DNA of 64,000 nucleotides from Luidia sarsii. Taxonomy: Eukaryota; Echinodermata; Asteroidea; Paxillosida; Luidiidae. The notes under the pieces are model-generated. The model searched no databases, was not told the DNA's origin, and saw only the letters and a program-made list of their open reading frames with translations. Position 1 is the first letter of the stretch; each line of letters opens with the position of its first letter. Both the position numbers and the translations under genes were made by a program. The stretch is from assembly GCA_949987565.1 (NCBI GenBank), contig OX465102.1:16736006-16800005 (forward strand), written 5' to 3'. Below, one piece after another: positions 9,627-21,600 of the stretch.

Positions 9627-12600
9627 GTGAGACCGGCACCGCCGCCCCACTGGGTAGAACCATTCATTGGTAGAACCCTCCATGGTAGAAAAGTACCCAG
9701 TACCCAGTAGGCAGTAGGCCTACCGCAGTGTCACATTTTATACCTTGGAGCTGTAGATTGTGTCAACGGAATCTACGTATGATTAACGAATGTTATTGCT
9801 ATTGACTTACTGTATTTGTAAATGCAAATGTACCCCCATTTTGTTGTTAGATTGTTGTCATCTGTCAAATTAATATCAAAATCGTTTAAGGGTAAATTAG
9901 GCTGTAGGGCTATATAATAATTAATATTATATTGCCCGTACATGAAGTAGGCCATAAGAAGTAGGCCATACCTGTAGGTAATTGTACATGTATGTACATG
10001 TATAAAGTGATATATGCAAAAATGTTGCAAACTGCTAAGTTACTGACTAAAATTACCAAAATGCAAATCATAAAATTTAGTGGGCCTGACGTTTCGATCC
10101 TAGCAGGACCTTTCTCAAAGGCAGAGAGAAAGGTCTTTAAAGGTCCTGCTAGGATCGAAACGTCAGGCCCACTAAATGTTATGGTATGTACATGTACATG
10201 TATGTGTATTGTTACTGTAGTTAGTGATGTATGTTCTACTCTTCCTGAATTGGTCTATGTAGGCCTATGTGCTTACACAGGCCACTGATTCTGTTTCCTG
10301 GTCTTTACTAGTATAGTAATACTATTAGTATTGATGGGAATTACCAGTACATGTATGTGTATACTCCATTTTTATATGGAGTATTGTTCAAAACTGGAGT
10401 ATGGTAATTAGAATGACTATATTAGAGGGTTATATTTACTGTAGACCCGTAAACACTAGGGCCTCGATGGGTCTCTCTATTGGAGGAGACCGATGATCTG
10501 GGCCCTGTGTACGGGTGTATATTTACTGGAGCCTAAACTGTAGTCCCATTCCAATAAAACTTGAAAGTACATGTACTTTGACCCTTATTGAATACCGGTT
10601 GTACTTGTACACCGTAAATATACAGTACAACTCGTGAATAAAAAATGTTAAAGCTTATGAAGCTACGGTCACTGTACATGTTGTTAAAAGGCAACCTCTT
10701 ACAAGTCAAACGGATCAACAGTAAGCGATTGATTTCATCAAGTCGATGAGCAACGCATGATGGGTTATCTATCGTAAGTTCAGTTACGATGCATCGTAAT
10801 GCTTTATGAAATCCATTCCAGATCTTCATGAAAATTGAGAAATTGAGAGTGCTCACTGCTCAATCACTAGTCAAGTCTTAGTGAACTTTGTTAATCCCTG
10901 GATCACGCCCGGGCTCAGTAAATTGTCCCAATCATCACACCAAACCCTGAAAATACGGGTTGTGGATAATACTGAGTTTGTCAACAGTGCAAAGTACCGG
11001 GGTAGGCCTATTCATCCACTACAGTATATTGCCAAAAGCCACATACATGTAGTTCTTTGATACAGTCTGCGACTCTCATGAAGGGTGGGAGAAATGATAC
11101 CAAAGCCCAAGCATGAGCCGGGGGCTTCATTTCATGAAGGGCCCCAGTTAAACCCAGATTAGTACGTGTACGTATGTACATGTATAGGGTCATTATACAG
11201 TTGACTCCCGTTATAACAAGCTCGGTTATAACAACAACTCGGTTACAATAAAGAGCATTTTTTCAAAGTCCCGATCAATTTATGCACATTTGTATGGGTG
11301 TTTTACGAGCATGCACATTACAAGACTCCTGCTATAGCAATGATTTTGGCCGACCCAACGCAAGTAACAGTAATGTTCTCAATCCATTTTATAATGACTT
11401 CTATTAAAACCTACGGGCACGATGGCATGTCAAAAACCAAACCGTCCGACTCAGGAATTGCGTCTTGCAATGCCGCAGTGTTGCGGCTTCTCATCAACGT
11501 TGTTTCATCACATCGATATTATTCAGTGAGACGATGCACAGTCACGAATCCCCCCTGCAGTGAGTGAGGGGTCTGACATGTACATGCAGTATGCACTCAC
11601 ATAGTTCTTCTTTCTGCATGTGAAATGATGTACATGTACGTTGTGTTGGCATGAGTCCGCACATACGTTACATCATGGAGGTTTCTACCTCCTTGGTTAC
11701 AAGATTGCAATACGCATGGGAACATGTTCACATGCAATTATCAACGTCGCTGCTGCATAACAAATGGGGATAATTGCACTCAGGTTTTAACGAGGTTCCC
11801 GTTATGTTATAATGACAGAATCGACAGAATCCATCGAACCTCGCATTTATCATAACGAGGGTCGACTACACTGTACATGATATAATAGTACTGTGTAGTA
11901 CATGCTAATACTGGTACTGTCATCGTGTCATGCTGGTGATACAATCCCCTTTGACCCCTAAAGCTGGTGACACCATGCATCCATGCAGGCAGACTAGGTT
12001 GGCAATAGTTTGGATATTCAGATGTAGAAACTATGTCTCGGACTCGGATAGGGGACAAGTGATTCTTTGGTGGAATATGTCAACAATAAACCGGTACACA
12101 GGAACCGGCGAAGCGGATATAAACGGAGGCCGCAGCGCACATTCTTCAGTTGCCTCATGAAGATAAGCAGTTAGCAACCGAAACGTCGCCCCCAGCAACG
12201 ACACATCGCGTGACTTTGATCACCCTTTCTACTTATCTGCACCATCGCGATGAACAACCCCTTTAATTTCTATTGAAAATCTGTGGCATTGAACAATTCT
12301 TACTTCTCTAATTCTTATTCTCTAGTTCTTACCTGTTTTTTTTTCTTCTTTGAAATCTGGCAGGAGGAATTGAGGCAGATGTCCGACGAGATGCCTGGGC
12401 CTTTTTATACGGTCTCTATCCATTCCAGTCAACCAGAAGGTACTGTACATGGACATGATGGATGTACATTGTGTAGATAGATAATCTGTACACAAGACAG
12501 AATACAGGAGAGCATTATACAATGCATGTATATGTTTTACAGTGGTCCAGGGGTTAGCTGTCCTCAGCTCTAACCAGTTTGCAACATGTTTGCATATTAC

Positions 12601-15600
12601 TGATTTTGAGATTCAAAGGTTTTCATGGTGAGAATAGCAGAAGAAGTAATAGGTTTTTGCGGTAATTCTTATTTGTGAGTATCTTTTTAATCTTTCGGTT
12701 TAAAAAAAATGGCTGCCGTATATTAGACATTTGAATTCAAAGAACGCTGGAGGAACTTGACGTTTCGGACAGTATGCTCTGTTCGTCTCTTCAGTATGCT
12801 CTGTTTGCAGACCTATATTACTTATGACTGATTTTGTTTGCGCAGAGAAAGAGAGGTGCTAGCCATGGAGCGCTACTACCGTTACGAAGCCCTGAAAGCC
12901 AGGTGGAAGGCCCTCCATGCCCTGACCTCACCGCCCAACGAAACCCCCGTGAGCAGCCCAGAGCAGGCCTTCCTCTCCAGAAAGGCCAATGCAACGTTGA
13001 GCAGCCCAGAGGACAAAACGACCAACGGCAACAAGTACCACTGCCTAGAACCAGGTGAGACAGGCAGAACTGCCCTTGAAACTCTCACAAACTGCACACT
13101 CCCGGATGAGCACTTTGGCAAAGACAGGAAGCTGAGTGTACAGACCTGCATGGCCCAATTTCATAGAGCTGCTTAAGCGTGAAAATCTGCTAAGCAGAAA
13201 AAGTCTTCCTCGTGTAAGCAGGATTACAACCTGCCCTGCGATGTGATGTCCATTGCTTTTGACTTGTTTTCCACTCTTCTTTACTTAGCGTGAAACAAAA
13301 GTGAAGTTTGGGTTGGCAAGGGGATCCTGTGGCTCACGAGTTTTAGTGCTTAAGCACATTTTGACGCTTAAGTGGCTCTATGAAATTGGCCGCAGGGAGA
13401 GATCAAAGGAGCAGGGAAGGGGATCAAGAGCAGGAAGAATCCAAGGGGAGGTGAAGGAGGTGAACACAAGAGAAGGATTCGAAACTTGTAGACTGCTGAG
13501 TGAGTTAAGTTTTCCCACCAAGCCCAGGCACAAGAACGGAAAAAGAATACCGTCAATGGGGATGACAACTGAGTGGAAACGGTTTCTGTTTTCGATCCGT
13601 TCACAGCAACTCATAATATTGGCACCACTCCCAATGGGCCCTGCACAGCAACAACTAAGACAGAGGAGGACAGGAGGTTACAGCTGGAGTGTATTGAGCT
13701 TCAGGCAAGGGTATGTATACCGTACATGTATGAGGACCAAATACTTAGCCCTATTCAGTCTTCATAAATAGTCAAGGACGGTTAAAAGCAAAGAGAATTT
13801 GACTTGGCAGAGAAACTGGTCTTCGTTTTAAGGTCCGGTGTACAGTCAAGTTTTCATTTGAAAGAAAGAAAAGAAAATTTGAATGTACCAGTGTTGGTCT
13901 TGTGTTCAAAAGCTGGACCACAGGTTTAGTAAATTTTCTGTACAATTTTCATTAAATATTGAAATTTGAAAATCACTCCTTTTGGAAGCAGAGGCTCACA
14001 TATTTTGTCCACACTTTTTCCAAAAAAATAGTGAAAGAGTAATGATACAAATAATAATAATAATGAAAACAAATTGGGCAATTCCCATTTGTGTTCTGTG
14101 TTAACTGCCATTGGCTTCAGTGCAAATACCGTCATTTTGTAAAGGAGTGGATTAATTTGCATTTCAGTAGAAGAGGGACCGTGAACAGATCATCAATTAT
14201 ACATGGAGCTCGAAACAGCTGATGAGGGTATACAAAGAATGCGATACAGCTGTTGGTTGGAGATGTGTTGTTTGTTTGAGTCAGTGTCAGATGGGTTGCA
14301 TGGAAATTGCAGTGTTTCATGCCGTTGTAGGTCCTGATGTTGCAGCAGTATTTGGGAGAAATTGCTGTGTTTGGTAACTAAGGGGACCTTTTCATGCTAC
14401 AGTCCTGTCATTCCCCTGGAAACTTGGGAAATTTGCCAAAATCTCCCTGTCTTGGAGGAGGGGTGAGAACATTTCAAAAGGTGGTAACCTTGAGAAATTG
14501 CCAACAATGTGAATTCCAGGTGTCGGTAACCAACCCCAGAGTCGCACACCACTGTTTACAATGGAAACAAAACCTGCGAAATATGATAATTTCTGATCAT
14601 CATGGCAACAGTTGTTGAAAATTACAGTACATGTATATAGGTAGAAATGATTAATCAATATACCCTTTTCATTATTCTGCATTTGGCCTGTTTGAGAAAG
14701 GTCCTGCTAGCATCATAATGTCAGGCCCTCAACATGTACTTTATTGAGGAGAATTGAATTTTGGTCATTTTAGCCAGTAAGCATTCACAACAATTCTGTA
14801 CAGGCCTACTACTCGTTTTTATGTAGTTGAATAATGACATGATACAAGGCTATTCGTGTACATTTCAGGGTCAGATTGTAGTAGCGAAATTATAAAAAAT
14901 TTAATCGTCTGGTGCAGAAGGGCATACATGTAAGTTCGTTCAGATGCTAGAATCACTTATGCCCTTCTGCTGGGAACAAATTCCGTCTGGTCCATTTTAT
15001 GGCTTTTTACAATTAGTTTTTACTTCATCATGACGTAATACTTGATCACGGAATGTGGATAGGATTGAAGTGCGTCCAAAATAGAAAATTTAAAAAATGA
15101 CCTTAGTGACCTTCTTTTGCCCTTTTTTATAGCCTTCTGCAAGGCACCGGACGTGAAGCAAATATGCTCTCCTAGCCAGTTTTCGTAACACACAGTTACT
15201 GTAGTGATACTATCATGAAAGTTGTCAAATGTTATCCTAGAAAGGTCTTGGGAAGAGTTGACTAGAAGGTCTTGGGAAGAGTCGACGAGTTTGGGAATGC
15301 AGTTTTATCCTAGAAAAGACTTGGGAAGAGTTGACAAGTTTGGGAATGCAGTTTTATCCTAGAAAGGTCTTGGGAAGAGTTGACAAGAAGGTCTTGGGAA
15401 GAGTCGATGAGTTTGTGAATGCAGTTTTATCCTAGAAAGGTCTTGGGAAGAGTCGACAAGTTTGGGAATGCAGTTTTATCCTAGAAAGGTCTTGGGAAGA
15501 GTTGACAAGTTTGGGAATGCAGTTTTATCCTAGAAAGGTCTTGGGAAGAGTCGACGAGTTTGGGAATGCAGTTTTATCCTAGAAAGGTCTTGGGAAGAGT

Positions 15601-18600
15601 CGACGAGTTTGGGAATGCAGTTTTATCCTAGAAAGGTCTTGGGAAGAGTCGACGAGTTTGTGAATGCAGTTTCATCCTAGAAAGGTCTTGGGTAGAGTTG
15701 ACAAGTTTGTGAATGCAGTTTTATCCTAGAAAGGTCTTGGGAAGAGTCGACAAGTTTGGGAATGCAGTTTTATCCTAGAAAGGTCTTGGGTAGAGTTGAC
15801 AAGATTGTGAATGCAGTTTTATCCTAGAAAGGTCTTGGGAAGAGTTGACAAGTTTGGGAATGCAGTTTTATCCTAGGAGAGGTCTTGGGAAGAGTTGACA
15901 AGTTTGGGAATGCAGTTTTATCCTAGAAAGGTCTTGGGAAGAGTTGACAAGTTTGGGAATGCAGTTTTATCCTAGAAAGGTCTTGGGAAGAGTCGACGAG
16001 TTTGGGAATGCAGTTTTATCCTACAAAGGTCTTGGGAAGAGTCGACGAGTTTGGGAATACAGTTTTATCCTAGAAAGGTCTTGGGAAGAGTTGACAAGTT
16101 TGGGAATGCAGTTTTATCCTAGAAAGGTCTTGGGAAGAGTCGACGAGTTTGGGAATGCAGTTTTATCCTAGAAAGGTCTTGGGAAGAGTTGACAAGTTTG
16201 GGAATGCAGTTTTATCCTAGAAAGGTCTTGGGAAGAGTTGACAAGTTTGGGAATGCAGTTTTATCCTAGAAAGGTCTTTGGAAGAGTCGACGAGTTTGGG
16301 AATGCAGTTTTATCCTAGAAAGGTCTTGGGAAGAGTCGACAAGTTTGGGAATGCAGTTTTATCCTAGAAAGGTCTTGGGAAGAGTTGACGAGTTTGGGAA
16401 TGCAGTTTTATCCTAGAAAGGTCTTGGGAAGAGTTGACAAGTTTGGGAATGCAGTTTTATCCTAGAAAGGTCTTGGGAAGAGTTGACAAGTTTGGGAATG
16501 CAGTTTTATCCTAGAATGGTCTTGGGAAGAGTCGACAAGTTTTGGAATGCAGTTTTATCCTAGAAAGGTCTTGGGAAGAGTCGACAAGTTTGGGAATGCA
16601 GTTTTATCCTAGAAAGGTCTTGGGAAGAGTTGACAAGTTTGGGAATGCAGTTTTATCCTAGAAAGGTCTTGGGAAGAGTCTTCGAGTTTGGGAATGCAGT
16701 TTTCAGATGCCCTTGGAAAATTGGTTGGTTCTCATTTATTTGCCGGCCTACAGATCTATGCTGAGAGGGAGCCGCTGGATATTCGGAACCTGGAGGCCTT
16801 TCGGAAGAGTATACGCATCATAGATAAGGACGTGCCCAGGACGGACAGAGACCATCCCATGTTCAAGTGAGTCTCAATCAATGTCTTGACTCTCACCAGT
16901 TCACAGTTTCGTATCTTTCAAGAGTTGGCAGTCAGTTTTCCTTGAATTTTTTATTGAAAACCCCCCAAAATAAAATGATTTGCCTTGATCAAAACGTATT
17001 CATAGACGGCATAAATTGTGGTTGCCTGACTTGGTCACCAAAGATTATCTACATGTACATGTGTACATGTGTACTTTGAAATTTTGTTCGCCCTCATCTT
17101 GATATCAGTGTGGCTTTTTGCATTGTTTTGTCATCATTTCATCTCTAAGATGATGGTGATGTGATATGCTTTTCTAATTCAACAGAGGACAGAGCAATGC
17201 CAACCTTAGCAGACTGCGGGACATCCTGATAACCTTTGCTATCTTCCATCCTCGTAAGTCTGACATGTACACCACTACACATAGTTCTTTCAAGGAAGGT
17301 AGTTTTCAGTGGGATAGGGTTTAGTGATCTCACTGCCATTAGGTTGTGAGGCGATGATGTAGACTTGTTGACACTGGGTGCTCTGACCAGTACCGAGACA
17401 CCAAAGCAAGTCAGTCTTCTCATGCTGGACAGAGTACACCCAACACAAACTGCCACAAGCAATGAGCTACTTGCTCTTTGGCTCCTCTGAGTATGAAACT
17501 CACTCGCAAATGCACGATATTACCTACATGTTGCCACCTCACACCCATTGCCTTTAATAACCCACAAACAGCCTCCAATCTTAAAAATCTTGCGGCTTTT
17601 GTCAAGAGCCTTCAGAGCACCAAGCCACTTGCTTCTCCGGATGCCATATCTAAAGCTATTGGCCTTCGGCAACCAGTAGGAAATTATGGGCCGAAGGAAA
17701 TTATGGGCCAAACATTTGACTGTGCATACATGTAGCTTCTTTCACTTCATATGATAAGAAAATCTCTCCCATTCTTAATAATTTGTAATGTCTTCAATCA
17801 AGTTAAGTTCATTTTCTTTTAATGAAAGAGGCATTGGTTTCTGTGTACCTTTCCCACTAATCTGAACTCTCTGACTGGAAAAACTTACAAAAAGACAGAG
17901 TGCAAAACTGTAACTAACACTACAGTAGGTGACTAAGAGGAAACATCAATGCAATACAAAATACCAATTAAATGACCTCAAAATTCTATCTTCAATCTTT
18001 CAAAGTCATTCCCTAAAAGTTGAGACATTTTATTTTTAATCAAAGATACAAGTAAGAGTCAGCAAGTTTCCCTTCCCATCTGTTTTTGTCCTTCTCACTC
18101 TGCCTTTGAGAGAGGTCCTGCTCAGATCAGAATGCCATGTTCCCTACATTGTTTAGATTTACATTGTGGTCATTGAAGTCAGTGTGGAGTTTGCAACATG
18201 TTTGTATATTGCCCTCATTTTCTTGTAGTTTGTAGATGTAGTTTAAGTAGCAATTATAGGCAAAACAATGATTGATAGTAGAAAATGAATGTATAACACA
18301 AGTTTTATGGGTACCAAATGTTGGAGCAATAGCACATACATGTACCGTTGCCGAGATCTATAGGGGGGGGGTCTGTGAGTTCCTTTGAAATGCATGTACA
18401 TGTACGTAGCTCAGCTTTTTAGTGTCCAAAATGATGATGCACTGTCCTGTGCTTGCTTTATTTAGAGGTGACATATGCACAGGGCATGAACGATGTCCTA
18501 AGCAGGTTCTTTGTGGTGATGGACAGTGAGGTGGACTCCTACTGGTGCTTCACATTGTACCTGGAGACCATCTATAAGGACTTCTTGGAGGACGGCATGC

Positions 18601-21600
18601 TTCATAAGTTGGGTACGTGGATGGGATGTTAGAAGCTGTTTGTCTATGCAGTGCACCACATCAATCGGTTCCACCACGATGTGTACTTTCTATATATTTG
18701 TGATGAAAACGATCTTTTAGTTGATTTTTGTTACCCATATCAAAATCTTCAGGATGTGACATTTAGGGTAATGTTATTCACTTTTTTATTAACCACTCAA
18801 CGCCGGGACCTCCGAATCCGGAGCTTCATTGGCTTTGCTATGCGACGGGGCACTCCGAATCCGGGCACCACTATTGTCCACATTTTAAACAAAGACTCTT
18901 TTCAGCTTAGAACAAAGCAATGCGAATCAGTACAAAGACCCTTTTTGCCACATTTGCCACATGAATTGCAAGATTAGCAGCAGTAATTGTGCAATTGTGG
19001 GATCTTTACTGTGGATGATCGAGGGATACCGCGCTGCCGCTGAAAGCACGCGGGAGACATGGTGTTGGCATGCACACAGCCCAACGGTTGTCGGTCAGGC
19101 ATTGGAATTCCACCCACATTCCTCACCGCAATCAGTACGCTCGGTTGTGGCCGACCAACTCGAAGATTTGACTGCCTGGAGTGGAGGCTGGAGTCTGAGG
19201 TCAGGGATTGACAGTACCGTACACGCACGCACACACAAGTCCGTTACGCTCCATTGACGACGCACAATGGACCCTTTTTCGAACGGATAATCTCTTGACA
19301 AAAGCCACAACGACGTCCGAATTGTGCCGGGTTTTACTCTCTTGTACCCATAGTATACCCTTATCGATTTATTTCACATAAATATATTGTTCCGATTGTT
19401 TTAGCAAGAGTTTAAAATGATGCATTGTTCAAAAACCCCCGTATGGCGGTCATCGGCGCTGAAAAAACCCCCGGCGCGAAGTGGTTAAGGGAGTTACAAA
19501 GGCTACATGTATGTGTCAAACATCAAAGGAGTTACAAAGCCTATGTGTCAAACATCAAAGGAGTTACAAAGGCTGTGTCAAACATCAAAGGAGTTACAAA
19601 GGCTGTGTCAAACATCAAAGGAGTTACAAAGGCTGTGTTAAACATAAAAGGAGTGTCACAAAAATAGGGATACTGCAATTGTTCCATACTACAGGCAATA
19701 CACAGGCTCTAATATAGTGTACAGTATATAGTGTAGAGTCATGTGAGAGTTTAGGTAGTTGTATATGGTGCACGTTTATGGTGGATTTGCACGATTTCTC
19801 TAAAAATAAACATTTTGCAAGATATGTATTATCTCTGCAAACTGTTTGCATTGAGATACATGTACATGTACATAGGCAGCATATACAGGCATGCATATGA
19901 TTCAATGGACTTTTATGTCATTACAAAGGCATACGTATACATTATTAATCAACTTTCATTTTCCATACCCATTCATCAACTTGGTATATTAATTAATGGG
20001 TGTTATAGGCTTAATTATTTTTTGTGCCATTTGATCGGCAGAGATCCTGAAACAGATGCTGCAGGAGATTGACCCACTGCTGTACAACCACTTTGTGGAG
20101 TGTGACATCGGGGACCTCATGTTTTGCCATAGGTAAGGCCATCTGAAAATTAATTATTAATTATTATTATTAATTGTGTTTGGAAAAAATAAAAAAGAAT
20201 TCCCAAATTCATTGCAGTTGACCTTTAAGAATGCGCTAGATGCAATTCAGCAACTGCCATTGTGAAAAAAAAAATTCATCAATTTGATGTTTAACTCTTT
20301 CACTACGGAATTAATGTGCATGTCTGTACGGAATAAATTTGGTAATATATTAGAAACAATGGGACACGTGAGCCGATGTATCGGCTTTCCGTCACAAGAG
20401 AGCGGTTTACCGAGCCGATGTATCAGCGCGCCGTACGGAAAGAGTTAACCACCATCGAGGTGAACTGAGCTATTTCTGTTGTTCAATTTTCAGTGTGATA
20501 TTTGTTCTCTCCGACAGGTGGCTATTGCTGTGCTTCAAGCGTGAGTTCCAGTACGAGGAGAGCTTGATGCTGTTTGAGATTGTCAGCAGTCAGCACCTTG
20601 AGCTTTCTTCAGTGGTGGCTGAGAAGGCTCGGGATGTGGCCAGAGCCAGGGACTTCTTAAAAGGAGGTGATTAGTTGAAGGGGGGAGGGGAGTTGATGTT
20701 TTTCTTATGTTTGTTTAAACTGTGTGTTCCTGACATGATCTTACAATAGCGCCCTCATAAGGATATTTTTAGAGGTAAAAAGACGACCGATAAGAAAAAG
20801 AACCTTGCCAATATGTCTGTACACTTCAGATCCATAGATGACAGCAGAAAATGACCTTGACTGTGATACTTATTGCAGAGACCCTTTAACCCTTTGAGAT
20901 CTCTCACACTTGTTTCTCTACCCTTCCAGGCGGAGAGCAGCGGGCACATGCTGAGGTTGTGCGGACCGATTTCACCTTTGAACTATTTGTGTGCACCACC
21001 ATCCTATTTGACAATCGGCGGACGCTGATGGAGTGTGTGGACTCGGCCTCTGTGTTCCAGTATGTGGTCAATGGGTATGTACCTACACACGTATACCGAG
21101 GCGGTTGTCTGAATAGTTTGCCTATCCAGCAAAGAAAAGTCGACTATTTGGGATGGCCGCCATCTACGGGCTGGATAGCTCTGATGATAAAAGTGCTGGT
21201 TCGCAAAACCAGAGCTTTTGGGTTCAAGGTCTGGTCCAGTCAACTTTTCCCTGTAATTTTTTTTCAAAATTTGTTCAAAAGTTCACGTTAAGTTTTTCAT
21301 TTATTTGTTTGATTTATTTTGGCTACTGCCAGCAATAAATCTATGAGAATTGACTGTGTCCACAAGCCAGTGGCTTCCATAGACTCTGGTGTAAAATGAG
21401 GCCATAGCCAGTGGGTATGGACACGACCATATGTACAGTATAATGATTTGAAACAGTTTGGTTCTTTGTCGATGCCACAGAGAATGAGAATGGGAATGAA
21501 ATCTCACTGCGGACTCGCTCGTGTAATAAGCCTAGTGGATCGTTGCTGGCAGACTCTATCAAGGTGGTGCAGTCTGTCGTTGTTGGGTGTGCTAGCATTG

